Assembly (NCBI RefSeq): GCF_035605935.1
Contig: NZ_DATNGK010000277.1
Location: forward strand, 1 to 64,000
Origin: Actinocrinis sp035605935
GTDB lineage: Bacteria > Actinomycetota > Actinomycetes > Streptomycetales > Catenulisporaceae
Direction: 5' to 3'
DNA length: 64,000 nucleotides
Shown: in pieces, positions 1-8,763 of the stretch
Numbering within the stretch: the first letter of the stretch is position 1
Layout: each line of letters begins with the position of its first letter
Position numbers and translations under genes: made by a program
Notes under the pieces: model-generated
The model's database searches: none
The model's input: only the letters and a program-made list of their open reading frames with translations
What the model was told of the DNA's origin: nothing

Positions 1-2
1 TC

Positions 3-203
3 AAGGCCGGCACCACGGTGACCTGGACGAATCAGGACTCGGACGCGCACACGGTGACCAGCCAGCACGACAGCGGCCCGCTCGGCTCGACGGCGCTGAA
101 CACCGGCCAGTCGTACTCGTATACCTTCACCAAACCCGGCACGTACAGCTACCTGTGCACCATCCATCCGTTCATGACCGCGACTGTGACGGTGACGCCA
201 TGA
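3..203 (+). CDS. Cupredoxin (plastocyanin-like) protein, C-terminal part
   Basis: The 5' end lies outside the window and the visible 66 residues are open from base 3. The segment is the C-terminal half of a type-1 copper beta-sandwich. A histidine in the DAHT loop and the Cys-x-x-His-x-x-Met loop (LCTIHPFM) supply the expected Cys/His/Met copper ligands. Single-domain secreted or lipid-anchored proteins of this kind carry electrons or bind copper outside the membrane. The stop overlaps the next start by ATGA, so it is translationally coupled to the metallophosphoesterase. The fold is clear, but partner and exact role are unknown. Confidence 0.85.
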   Translation, partial: KAGTTVTWTNQDSDAHTVTSQHDSGPLGSTALNTGQSYSYTFTKPGTYSYLCTIHPFMTATVTVTP

Positions 204-1213
204 GCGCGCAGTCGACTTCCGGCACCGCTTCGCGTGATCCGGGAACTCCCGACCCAGCGACTTCCGACCCAGTGACCTCCGACCCCGCGGGTATGACCCG
301 CCGCCAACTCGCCCGGCACGCCGGCTGGTTCGGCGCGGCGGTCGTGCTCAGCGTCAGCGGCGGCGAGGTGATCAGCCACATCGCCCACGACCGGGACAGC
401 GCGGCAGCGGCTGCCAGCGCCGCCGACGCCAACGCGTTGCGCTTCGTTCAGGTCTCGGACAGCCATATCGGATTCGCCGGACCGGCCAACACCAACGTGA
501 CAGGGTCCTTCGACCGGGCCATCGACCAGATCAATACGCTGGGTTTCCGGCCGCACTTCGTGATGCACACCGGCGATCTGACGCACCTGTCCACGCCGGC
601 TCAGTTCGACCAAGTCCGGCAGATGATGAGCGGCATGCGCACCGAGCGGGTGTTCACCGTCCCCGGCGAGCACGACTCGGTCGACGACCATGGCCGCGCC
701 TACCGCCAGGCGTTCGGCGGCGGCACGCTTGGCGACGGCTGGTACAGCTTTGACACGCACGGCGTGCACTTCATCGCACTTGTCAACACCCTGAGTCTAG
801 AGAAGCTTGGCCACCTCGGGCCGGACCAGATCGACTTCGTGCGCAAGGACGTCGCCGGTCTTTCCTCGGACACGCCCATCGTGTTGTTCAGCCACATCCC
901 GCTGTTCGCCATGTATCCGCAGTGGGGATGGAGCACCGATGACGCGCTTCAGGTTCTCAGTCTGCTGAAGCGCTTCGCCTCGGTGACGGCGCTCAACGGA
1001 CACGTGCACCAGCTGTTTACCCGCGTGGAAGGCAACGTGACGTTCCACTCGGCGACCACGACCGCGTACCCCCTGCCGAAGCCGGGCAAGGCGCCCGCGC
1101 CCACTCCGCAGGTGTTGCCCGCCGGGCAATTGCAGGATGCGTTGGGGATTCGCACAGTCAAGTACCGGCAGGGTGATACGAGCCTTGCAATCACCGATCA
1201 GAGGCTCGCATGA
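200..1213 (+). CDS. Tat-exported calcineurin-like metallophosphoesterase
   Basis: 337 residues from an ATG that overlaps the upstream stop. A twin-arginine motif (RRQLAR, about residues 34-39) precedes a hydrophobic stretch, so Tat export is likely. The metallophosphoesterase motifs appear in order: D87-x-H89, G-D at 125-126, GEHD at 156-159 (family form GNHD, Asn replaced by Glu), H232 and GHVH at 267-270. The family hydrolyses phosphomonoesters or diesters at a dinuclear metal centre, and the substrate cannot be read here. It sits between a cupredoxin and a membrane protein in one overlapping operon. The N-to-E change in the third motif is unusual and could alter activity. Confidence 0.88.
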   Translation: MSAQSTSGTASRDPGTPDPATSDPVTSDPAGMTRRQLARHAGWFGAAVVLSVSGGEVISHIAHDRDSAAAAASAADANALRFVQVSDSHIGFAGPANTNVTGSFDRAIDQINTLGFRPHFVMHTGDLTHLSTPAQFDQVRQMMSGMRTERVFTVPGEHDSVDDHGRAYRQAFGGGTLGDGWYSFDTHGVHFIALVNTLSLEKLGHLGPDQIDFVRKDVAGLSSDTPIVLFSHIPLFAMYPQWGWSTDDALQVLSLLKRFASVTALNGHVHQLFTRVEGNVTFHSATTTAYPLPKPGKAPAPTPQVLPAGQLQDALGIRTVKYRQGDTSLAITDQRLA

Positions 1214-1692
1214 CCGACGTGACAACCGACGTGATCAAATCCGCATCGCGCGCCACGGCCGATATACCGACGCGCGTCCTGCACGCGTCAGCGGCCGTCA
1301 CACTCGCGCTCAGCGGTTACATCCACGCGCAGCTCTACCTCGACGGCTACCGCTTCATCCACGCGATCGGGGTCATGTTCCTCATCCAGGCGGCGGCCTC
1401 GTTCGCCGTCGCCACCTTGCTTCTGGCCGCTTCGCTCCTGCCCGCTCCGGCGCTGATCCAGCTCGTTGCGGCCGGCGCAGCTCTCGGGGCGCTCGGCGGT
1501 TTCGCGGCCTCCCGCACCGTCGGTGTGTTCGGATTCACCGAACGCGGCTTCCAGCCGGCGCCCCAGGCGTTGCTCAGTGTTCTGGCAGAGGTGGCGACCG
1601 TTCTGCTGCTCGTCCTGGCTGCCGCGCGCTTGCTTCGGCAACGCGGCGGTATCAGCTCATTGCGAAGTTGGCGAGCTCGCAGCAGCGGCTGA
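1210..1692 (+). CDS. Four-helix integral membrane protein of unknown function
   Basis: 160 residues. ATG overlaps the preceding stop by four bases (ATGA), the third gene of the cupredoxin/phosphoesterase operon. Four hydrophobic segments (roughly residues 28-48, 55-80, 83-103, 122-145) separated by short loops suggest a small polytopic membrane protein. The C-terminal tail is Arg/Ser-rich and probably cytoplasmic. I do not recognise a family. The operon suggests a partner for the two exported proteins. The roughly 280 bases that follow hold only an inverted repeat close to the next start. Confidence 0.75.
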   Translation: MTDVTTDVIKSASRATADIPTRVLHASAAVTLALSGYIHAQLYLDGYRFIHAIGVMFLIQAAASFAVATLLLAASLLPAPALIQLVAAGAALGALGGFAASRTVGVFGFTERGFQPAPQALLSVLAEVATVLLLVLAAARLLRQRGGISSLRSWRARSSG

Positions 1693-1935
1693 CTGAGACT
1701 CCCTGCGCGCGAGCACGATCGCCTGCGCAGTCTTCTCGCAACTTTCCGGCTCGCTCCAGCAGCTCAACGGCGCGCTGCGGGGAGCGGCGCCGGAAGGTCA
1801 CCGAGGCCACCGAGCGCTGACGGACCCAGTGACAATGGCGCACTCCCGACATCTGGCCTCAGTCCCGTCCAGCTGCCCCATTGACGGCCCCTGCGAAGGC
1901 CCATATCGTGACCGCCGTTCACCAGCCTAATCAGA

Positions 1936-1951
1936 ATTCACATCCGTGAAT
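1936..1951. promoter_or_regulatory. Inverted repeat upstream of GH79-like gene
   Basis: ATTCAC-ATCC-GTGAAT: perfect 6-bp arms with a 4-bp centre, ending 25 bases before the ATG of the GH79-like gene. Size and position fit a repressor operator. No regulator is assigned. Confidence 0.4.
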
Positions 1952-1976
1952 CGGCTGCCAGGGTCGAGGTTTCGCC

Positions 1977-3854
1977 ATGCCCAGACGGCAAGTGCACCAC
2001 CGCACGGTCGGTCTGCTCGCAGCGACAGTCGTCGCGGCGGCCGCCGTGGTCCCCATGCCCGCGGCGTTGGCCGCGTCCCCCGCCGTGGTCACCATCTCCC
2101 AGACGCCGACCGGCGCCACGCTGAGCGCTGGATCGCTCGGCGTCTCCTACGAGGCATCAGATCTAGCGCTGCCCGCCTTCACCTCCGGGAACCTGGCGAG
2201 CTATCTCAAGACCCTGGGTTCCTCGGTGATGCGGATCGGCGGCAACACGGTCGACCAGACGTTCTGGACCTCGACCGGCGAGACCGCGCCCTCGTGGTCC
2301 ATCGCCACCATCACCCCCGCCGATCTGACCGCGCTCAACACCCTCGCCAAGGCCAGCGGTTGGAAGGTGATCCTCGGCGTCAACATGAAGCATTACGACC
2401 CGGCGCGCGCCGCCGACGAAGCGACTCACGCGGCCGCCGCGCTCGGCTCCTCCTTGCAGGCGGTCGAGATCGGCAACGAGCCCGACCTGTATTCGCAGTA
2501 CAAGAGCGACACCGCCAAGTACTTCACCGACTTCCAGGCTTACGTCTCGGCGATCACGAAGGCCGTGCCGGGCGTCCACATCGAGGGCTCCGACGCCGCG
2601 GGTTCGCCGACCGGCTCGTTCCAGACCGCCTTCGTCAGCGCGGAAAGCGGCTTGCCGCATCCGAACATCGTCGAGTTGACCGGCCACTACTATCCGCTGA
2701 GCGATTGCAGCAGTTCCAGCAACCCGACCATCGCTCAACTGCTCGGCACCACGGTTCGCAACAGCGAGACAACAGCCGCCGACGGCGCGGCGAGCCAGGC
2801 GAAGAAGCTCGGCCTGCCGGCCGTGTTCGACGAAGGCAACTCCGTGGTCTGCGAAGGCATGCCAGGCGTGAGCGACGTGTACGCCTCCGCGCTGTGGGAA
2901 ATCGACGAACAGCTTGCCTTCGCGCGCGAAGGAGTTTCAGGGGACTACATGCACGGCACCGTCCTGCAGTGCGACACCGGCAAGCCGCTGTTCATGTACT
3001 ACACGCCGCTATGCGCACCGACCGCCGCCGACGCGAGCACCGGAACTCTTGCCGCGCAACCTGAGTACTACGGCCTTGCTGCCGTACACGAGACCGGCAC
3101 CGGCGACTTCCTCAACGTCACCAACCCAGCCTGGGCTTCTGTGCGTGCCTACGCGGTCAAGCACACGGACGGCACGATGACTGTCGTCCTCGACAACGTG
3201 ACCGACCCGGCGACTACCGGCCCGACGACGCTCCAGCTGAACCTCGGAGCGACCTTCGCCTCCGGCAGCCGCATCGATCTCACCGCGAGCGCACTTACGG
3301 CCAAGACCGGCATCACCCTTGGCGGCCAGACGGTTCAGTCGAATGGCTCCCTCCCCGCGCCGACTAAGACTCCCATCACCGTGAGCGGCAGCACCCTGAC
3401 TGTCTCGATTCCAGCGGGCAGCGCCGCGCTCATCACGCTGAGCGCTCAGAGCTCCGGCGGAGGCACCACCACGACGCTGGTCGGCGGCCTTTCCGGCAAA
3501 TGCCTTAGCGTGACCGGTGGCTCGACGGCAGCCGGTGCGACCGCGGACATCAACACCTGCGACGGCAGCGCGAGCCAGAACTGGACACTCAACGCGAACG
3601 GCACGATCGTCGGCGGCTTGTCCGGCAAGTGCCTCGAAGTCACGAACGGTTCCACGGCGGACCGCGCCGCCGTCGACATCGGCACTTGCACTGGCGCCGC
3701 CAATCAGCAGTGGGCGGTGCACAGCGGCGGAACAGTCGTCGGTGCACAGTCCGGCAAGTGTCTCAGCGTGCTCGGCGCCTCCACAGCTGACGGCGCTGCC
3801 GCGGATATCTACGCATGCAACGGCAGCCCCAGCGAGAACTGGACCGAGCGCTGA
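1977..3854 (+). CDS. Secreted GH79-like glycoside hydrolase with C-terminal ricin-type lectin
   Basis: 625 residues. An N-terminal signal peptide ends near ALAA (about residue 33). Residues 35-480 form a (beta/alpha)8 catalytic region resembling GH79 (beta-glucuronidase/heparanase clan). The acid/base is the Glu of the NEP triplet (E168) and the likely nucleophile is E286 in FDEGN. Residues 495-625 contain three GKCL...QNW-type repeats, a ricin-B beta-trefoil that should bind polysaccharide. The start is set by a GAGG seven bases upstream of the ATG. GH79 members attack glucuronides of proteoglycans or arabinogalactan; the substrate here is not fixed. It converges on the GH92 gene. Confidence 0.82.
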   Translation: MPRRQVHHRTVGLLAATVVAAAAVVPMPAALAASPAVVTISQTPTGATLSAGSLGVSYEASDLALPAFTSGNLASYLKTLGSSVMRIGGNTVDQTFWTSTGETAPSWSIATITPADLTALNTLAKASGWKVILGVNMKHYDPARAADEATHAAAALGSSLQAVEIGNEPDLYSQYKSDTAKYFTDFQAYVSAITKAVPGVHIEGSDAAGSPTGSFQTAFVSAESGLPHPNIVELTGHYYPLSDCSSSSNPTIAQLLGTTVRNSETTAADGAASQAKKLGLPAVFDEGNSVVCEGMPGVSDVYASALWEIDEQLAFAREGVSGDYMHGTVLQCDTGKPLFMYYTPLCAPTAADASTGTLAAQPEYYGLAAVHETGTGDFLNVTNPAWASVRAYAVKHTDGTMTVVLDNVTDPATTGPTTLQLNLGATFASGSRIDLTASALTAKTGITLGGQTVQSNGSLPAPTKTPITVSGSTLTVSIPAGSAALITLSAQSSGGGTTTTLVGGLSGKCLSVTGGSTAAGATADINTCDGSASQNWTLNANGTIVGGLSGKCLEVTNGSTADRAAVDIGTCTGAANQQWAVHSGGTVVGAQSGKCLSVLGASTADGAAADIYACNGSPSENWTER

Positions 3855-3868
3855 TGGCACCGACCCGC

Positions 3869-3887
3869 TGTCCAGTTGAGCGGGACA
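3869..3887. repeat. Dispersed 19-bp palindrome, solitary copy 1
   Basis: TGTCCAGTTGAGCGGGACA starts 15 bases after the GH79-like stop codon. It belongs to the family also seen at 29881, 55556 and 63232-63434, here in the reverse orientation of the TGTCCCGCTCAACTGGACA form. Confidence 0.75.
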
Positions 3888-3925
3888 CAGTGTCCTGATG
3901 TCCGCTGCGGGCGACCGGCACCACA

Positions 3926-3966
3926 GGATGGCCGGCGCGGGGCCCCGAATCCCGCGCCGGCCATCC
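3926..3966. terminator. Bidirectional terminator hairpin
   Basis: Perfect 16-bp arms (3926-3941 with 3951-3966) around a 9-base loop. It lies between the convergent stops of the GH79-like and GH92 genes. There is no U-tract, as is usual in high-GC actinomycetes. Confidence 0.8.
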
Positions 3967-4002
3967 GGCTTGTCAGGTTCCTGGATCCTTAGCGAATCGT
4001 CA

Positions 4003-7000
4003 TCACGGAATCGTCCACTTCTGGGCGTTGCTGCCGTTGCAGGTCCAGATCTGCAACTGCGTGCCTGTGGTGGTCGAGGCGTTCGGATCGTCAAGGCACA
4101 TCCCGGAGTTCGGGTTGTACAGCGAGCCGTCTGAGCGAGCCTGCCATTGCTGCGCGACGGTGCCATTGCACTGCCAGTACTGCACGATCGTGCCCGCCGT
4201 GGTGCCGGCGCCATTGACGTCCATGCAGCCGCCGAGGACCTGGATGGTGCCGTTCGCCGCGATGGTCCAGTTCTGGGCGCCGGTGCCGTTGCAGGTCCAG
4301 ATCTGGACGTGGCTGCCGTTGGTCGTGCTGCTGTTGGAGTCGTCCACGCACAGGCCGGAGGAGACCCCTGACACGATCGGCCCGGTCGGCGCGGTGGTCC
4401 CGCCCGAGCCGCCGAACGCGATGCTGAACACGTGCAGCGCGCCCTGGTTAGCGGAACTCGGCAGCTTCACGCTCGCGACCGTCTTTCCGGCGGCGAGAGA
4501 GACCGGCGTCGTGGCGAACAGGTACGACTTCACCTGGTCGGCCGTTCCGCTCTGGCTGTTGCGGTACGAGGTGGTCACCGCGATCGTGTTGCCCGACTGC
4601 ACCGATGCGCTGCCGCCGTTGAGCGTCCAATCGGAGAAGCTCAGCGAGACAGCCTGAGTCGTTCCATCGGTGTACGTGACGGTCGCCGTTCCGCTGGACG
4701 GACCGTTCGTCGCCGAGCCGAGGAAGGCGATGGAGCCGGAACCGGACGCCGGGACGGTCTGGCCGACCGCCACGTAGTTGTCCGGCTTCGCGCTGTACAC
4801 CGCCGCTGGAGCGACATTCGGCCAGGTGAAGGTGGAACCCGCCGCTGTGACCGTCGAGCCCGGATTCACTCCTGCGCTGGACAGGGCATTCGCCGAGTAC
4901 GAATACCCGACGCCGTCGAGGTCCGCGCCGGTCGTGGCCGAGTCGCTGGAGACCCCGACGTCCGTGTACTGCGGACCCGAGCCGCCATACGACGGCGGCG
5001 CGGCACTCGCGCTCGACGCCCAGCTCGTGTTGGCGGATGTGCCGAGCGTGAAGCTGAGCGTGCCACCGGACGTGATCGCGGAGGTGGGCATATAAGCGTT
5101 ATTCCATGCCGAGCCGTTCCACGTCGCGGACTGCACGTAGGGCGCGTTGTCAGCGGCTCCGTTGCCGTTGATCGTCAGGGTATTGCCGGAGGGCAGCGTG
5201 ATGACGACCTGGGTGAATAGCGGCGAGCCGAGGGCCAAGTCGGCGGTGCCCGGGGTCTCCGGGTACATGCCGATCGCGGACCATACGTACCAGGCGCTCA
5301 TCGTGCCGAGGTCGTCGTTTCCGGCGAGTCCGCCGGGCGCGTCGGTCCAGATCTGGTCCTGGACCTGCCGCACCACCTTCTGCGTGTTGTACGGCTGACC
5401 GGTGTAGTCGTACTCCCAGGGGATGTTGAGACTGGGCTCGTTGGTCAGGTCGGTGTAACCGTTGCCGCCGGTCAGCGAGGACAGGTCGGTGTTCAGGAAG
5501 GAGTTCATCGCCGCGTTGCCGCCCTCGGCGGCGGCCAGCCCGGCCACGTTGAACGGCACCATCGGCGTGTACTGCCACGAGTCGCCCTCGACGAAATTCG
5601 AGCCGCTGGTGGCGCTGAACGAGCCGGTGAAGGTGCCGCTGCGGTCGCGTGGCTGGATGAATCCGCTGGCGGTGTTGAACAGGTTGCGCCAGTTCTGCGC
5701 GCGGTTCGCCAATGCGCTCTGGTCGGCGCTGTCGCCGAGTGCGCCGGCGAAGGCGGAGATCGCGAAGTCGGCGCTGTTGTACTCGAGCGTGGTGGAGGCC
5801 GGGCCGTAGAAGTTGCAGCAGCCGTACGAACCGTCAGAGGGCAGATATCCGAGGTTCGCCAGGTAGTTGTTTCCAGGCCGGATGTTGTCGGTGCTGTCTG
5901 CCTCGGTCACCATGTCGTGCAGCGCGGACGCGGTGTCGAAGTTGCGTGCGCCGAACGCGTAGTAGTCGGCGATGATCGGGTCGGCCGGGTCGCCGACCAT
6001 CACGTAGGTCTCGCCATTGTTGAGCATCCACTTCGGCAGCATGCCGCCGGCCGCGTAGTCGTCGACCATCGACTGCGCTATGTCAGAGGCCGCTGACGGA
6101 TCAACGAACGCTGACAGCTGAGCTTGAGCGCGGTAGATGTCCCAGCCGGAGAAGTTGGAGTACTCGGCGAAGTGGCCCGAGCCGACTGTGTGCACCGCGC
6201 CGTTGACGCCGATGTACTGGCCGTTCGAGTCGCTGATCACATTCGGGTGCAGCAGCGCGTGGTAGAGCGCGGTGTAGAAGACGGTCTGCTGCGCCGAGGT
6301 GCCGCCGGCGATGCCGATCCGGCCGAGCAGTGAACTCCACGCGCTGTGCGCGGCGGTTTGGGTCGCGGAGAAGTTGAAGTTCGGGTTCTCCGCGGTGATG
6401 TTCCCGCGGGCGTTGGCGATCGAGACGAACGAGATGCCGACCTTCGCCTGTACGACCTGGTTGCTCGTGGTGTCGAAGGTGACGTATCCGTTGTTGGCGC
6501 TCGCCTGCGGCGTCACCGCGTTTGACTTCGCAGCCGCGTTGTTCGATGTCGCGTTGTTCGACGGCACAGTGCCGTGCAGCGTCGGGTGGTTGGCCTGCTC
6601 GGCGGCGTTCGGCGAGGCGGTCTTGCCGATGACCGTCGGGCTGCTCAGATTGGCCGTGGCCGCCGCCGTTCCGTTGCTGCTGAACGAGCGGTCGAAGACC
6701 ATGTCGAAGTACAGCGTGTATGTGGCGCTCGCGCCGCAGAAGTGACCGGTGGTGACCTGGCCGGAGACCTCGGTGCCGCTGACGACGTTGAACTGCGTGT
6801 TGCTGTCGCCGTTCTGGCTGCCGGTCAGCTTGAAGATCAGGTTGGCCTGGCTGGTGGCCGGGAAGGTGAACCTGGCCATACCCGTGCGGGTCGTCGTGGT
6901 CAGCTCGGTCTTAACCCCGTTGCTCGTGGTCACCGAGTAGTAGCCGGGGCTCGCGGACTCGTTCGCGTGCGAGAAGCCGTCGGTCGCCGAGGTGTTGATC

Positions 7001-7377
7001 GAGCCGACGGTCGGCAGAACCGGGATGTCCCCGCCTGCTCCGCATCCGGGCCCTGATACGTGGGTCAGGCCGAAGCCGGTGATCGAGGAGTCGCTGTACA
7101 GGTAGCCGCCGCCGTCGGGGTGCGAGGGGGTGTCCGGCGACCACTGGACCATGCCGAACGGCGAGTCCGCGCCGGGGAAGTCGTTCGCGTTGTTCGCGGT
7201 GCCGATGAACGTGTTGACCGAAGCGGCGGGATCGCTCACCAGCGCCGCGGCGGTGTGGGTCACCGCGGCCGCGCTGGGTGCGACCGATCCGGCCAGGGCC
7301 GTCGCGCCGGTGACGGCCAGGCAGGTCAACGATCTGCGAATACGGATGTGGGCAGGTGGAACCGTGGGTTGGCGCAT
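4003..7377 (-). CDS. Secreted GH92 alpha-mannosidase with ricin-type lectin
   Basis: 1124 residues from the second of two adjacent ATGs; AGAAGG lies six bases upstream of it. The start at 7380 is also possible, and a longer in-frame version would run through the operator. After the signal peptide comes a GH92 domain (about residues 45-790) opening with the family signature FIGT...FPGADSPFGMVQWSP and GFGLTHVSGPGC. GH92 enzymes are calcium-dependent exo-alpha-mannosidases acting on mannan and N-glycans. A beta-rich middle domain (about 800-985) and a ricin-B trefoil (about 995-1124) follow. It probably removes mannose from fungal mannoproteins. A perfect LacI-type palindrome covers its promoter. 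Confidence 0.93.
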   Translation of the reverse strand: MRQPTVPPAHIRIRRSLTCLAVTGATALAGSVAPSAAAVTHTAAALVSDPAASVNTFIGTANNANDFPGADSPFGMVQWSPDTPSHPDGGGYLYSDSSITGFGLTHVSGPGCGAGGDIPVLPTVGSINTSATDGFSHANESASPGYYSVTTSNGVKTELTTTTRTGMARFTFPATSQANLIFKLTGSQNGDSNTQFNVVSGTEVSGQVTTGHFCGASATYTLYFDMVFDRSFSSNGTAAATANLSSPTVIGKTASPNAAEQANHPTLHGTVPSNNATSNNAAAKSNAVTPQASANNGYVTFDTTSNQVVQAKVGISFVSIANARGNITAENPNFNFSATQTAAHSAWSSLLGRIGIAGGTSAQQTVFYTALYHALLHPNVISDSNGQYIGVNGAVHTVGSGHFAEYSNFSGWDIYRAQAQLSAFVDPSAASDIAQSMVDDYAAGGMLPKWMLNNGETYVMVGDPADPIIADYYAFGARNFDTASALHDMVTEADSTDNIRPGNNYLANLGYLPSDGSYGCCNFYGPASTTLEYNSADFAISAFAGALGDSADQSALANRAQNWRNLFNTASGFIQPRDRSGTFTGSFSATSGSNFVEGDSWQYTPMVPFNVAGLAAAEGGNAAMNSFLNTDLSSLTGGNGYTDLTNEPSLNIPWEYDYTGQPYNTQKVVRQVQDQIWTDAPGGLAGNDDLGTMSAWYVWSAIGMYPETPGTADLALGSPLFTQVVITLPSGNTLTINGNGAADNAPYVQSATWNGSAWNNAYMPTSAITSGGTLSFTLGTSANTSWASSASAAPPSYGGSGPQYTDVGVSSDSATTGADLDGVGYSYSANALSSAGVNPGSTVTAAGSTFTWPNVAPAAVYSAKPDNYVAVGQTVPASGSGSIAFLGSATNGPSSGTATVTYTDGTTQAVSLSFSDWTLNGGSASVQSGNTIAVTTSYRNSQSGTADQVKSYLFATTPVSLAAGKTVASVKLPSSANQGALHVFSIAFGGSGGTTAPTGPIVSGVSSGLCVDDSNSSTTNGSHVQIWTCNGTGAQNWTIAANGTIQVLGGCMDVNGAGTTAGTIVQYWQCNGTVAQQWQARSDGSLYNPNSGMCLDDPNASTTTGTQLQIWTCNGSNAQKWTIP

Positions 7378-7394
7378 CATTCGTCCTTCTGCTC

Positions 7395-7408
7395 TGACAA
7401 CGTTGTCA
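7395..7408. promoter_or_regulatory. LacI-family operator palindrome before GH92
   Basis: TGACAACGTTGTCA is a perfect 14-bp palindrome with the central CG of LacI-family operators. It sits 18-31 bases upstream of the GH92 ATG, where repressor binding would block transcription until a sugar inducer appears. No lacI gene lies in the window. The rest of the roughly 290-base gap to the PLD gene shows only the PLD Shine-Dalgarno. Confidence 0.75.
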
Positions 7409-7672
7409 TGGAGCGGTGGATGCAGCACACTGCGAAAGATCCGCCCTGTCAAGAGGGAACCTCGCCACGGCGCCATAACGATCAAAGCCGTCAGCTCAAG
7501 ATCAAGACCCTGAGTCGATCTCGGGCGGCCGTTGGACTACTCGCGGCCATCGTCCAGCCGTTCACCGAGCGGCCACGCGAGTAACGCGCCCGTGTCATGA
7601 GCATTCTGCATCGCTCGGGGACGCTCCAACGCGAACAGAAACCACCCACCTGCCACCCACCAGGAGGCATGA

Positions 7673-8650
7673 ATGCATCGCGCCATCGGGCGTCGCGTCA
7701 CACTCGCGTTCGCCGCGTCGGTCACCATGATCGCGGCAGCGACCGTGCCGCAGCCGGCCCACGCCACCGGCGGCTACTCCCTGCTCGTCCTGCCCGATCA
7801 GGGGGAATCAGCGATCTACAACTTCATCAACTCCGCGAAGACCAGCATCGACGTCACGATGTACGAGCTGCGCGACACCACGGTCACCGCCGATCTGGTC
7901 AACCGGGAGAAGGCCGGCGTCAAAGTCCGGGTGATCCTCGACGGCAAGCAGACCTCGGTCAACAGCGCCGCCTACAGCGCGCTGCGATCCGGCGCGGTCA
8001 GCGTCGAATACTCCTCCACGGCTTTCGTCTACACCCACCAGAAGACCATCACCGTCGACGGCGCCGAGTCGTACATCAGCACCGGGAACCTCGACAGCAA
8101 GTACTACTCGACCTCGCGCGACTACGGGGTCTTCGACACCAACGCCTCCGACGTGAGCGCAGTCGAGGCGGTGTTCGCCGCGGACTTCGCAAAGACCTCG
8201 ATCACCCCCTCCGACGGCGCCGACCTGGTCTGGTCGCCGACCGACTCGCAGTCCCGGTTGCTGAGCCTGATCAACGGCGCGCAGCGCAGCCTCGACGTCG
8301 AGGAGGAGGAGTTCGGAGACACGGCGTTGGTCAACGCGGTCGTCGCGGACGCGCAGCGTGGCGTGGCCGTCCGCGTGGTGGCCGAGAACGAGAGCGGCAC
8401 CTATACCAGCCAGCTGAACAAGGTGATCGCGGCCGGCGGCGAGGTCAAGACGTACACGTCGAGCACCGGCTACTACATTCACGCCAAGGCGATCGTCGCC
8501 GACTACGGCACCTCGACCGCGAAGGTGTTCCAGGGCTCTGAGAACTTCTCCGATAACTCGCTCAACCACAACCGCGAGCTCGGGCTGATCCTCAGCGACT
8601 CCGGGGTGATCAGCGGCATCGAGTCGGCGTTCAACTCCGACTTCAGCTGA
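7673..8650 (+). CDS. Secreted phospholipase D-like protein
   Basis: 325 residues from an ATG five bases after AGGAGG. The signal peptide ends near AHA (about residue 31). There are two HKD half-sites: H122-x-K124-x4-D129 with downstream G-N, and H270-x-K272-x4-D277 followed by the GSENF segment. This two-lobe layout is that of phospholipase D or related phosphodiesterases, which work through a phospho-histidine intermediate. The protein is smaller than classical Streptomyces PLD (about 500 residues), so a nuclease or other phosphodiesterase role is possible. It is surrounded by polysaccharidases, which suggests a role outside the cell. Confidence 0.85.
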   Translation: MHRAIGRRVTLAFAASVTMIAAATVPQPAHATGGYSLLVLPDQGESAIYNFINSAKTSIDVTMYELRDTTVTADLVNREKAGVKVRVILDGKQTSVNSAAYSALRSGAVSVEYSSTAFVYTHQKTITVDGAESYISTGNLDSKYYSTSRDYGVFDTNASDVSAVEAVFAADFAKTSITPSDGADLVWSPTDSQSRLLSLINGAQRSLDVEEEEFGDTALVNAVVADAQRGVAVRVVAENESGTYTSQLNKVIAAGGEVKTYTSSTGYYIHAKAIVADYGTSTAKVFQGSENFSDNSLNHNRELGLILSDSGVISGIESAFNSDFS

Positions 8651-8678
8651 GCGGAGCCGAGCGGATGGTGGCAGGCGT

Positions 8679-8713
8679 AGCGCGTCGGTGGGCAGCGATG
8701 CCGCCGGCGCGCT
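8679..8713. terminator. Terminator hairpin after PLD gene
   Basis: Arms 8679-8691 and 8701-8713 pair over 13 positions, two of them G-U in RNA read on the plus strand. It lies between the convergent PLD and amidohydrolase genes. Confidence 0.6.
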
Positions 8714-8763
8714 AGGCCTTGTCTTCACTGGGCGAACGTTTGAAGACTGGGCCTACATCCGCG

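Noticed and set aside
3009..4214. 401-codon minus-strand frame across the GH79 end and the GH92 end
   Set aside because: It overlaps two real genes and crosses the terminator hairpin; composition is that of a shadow frame.
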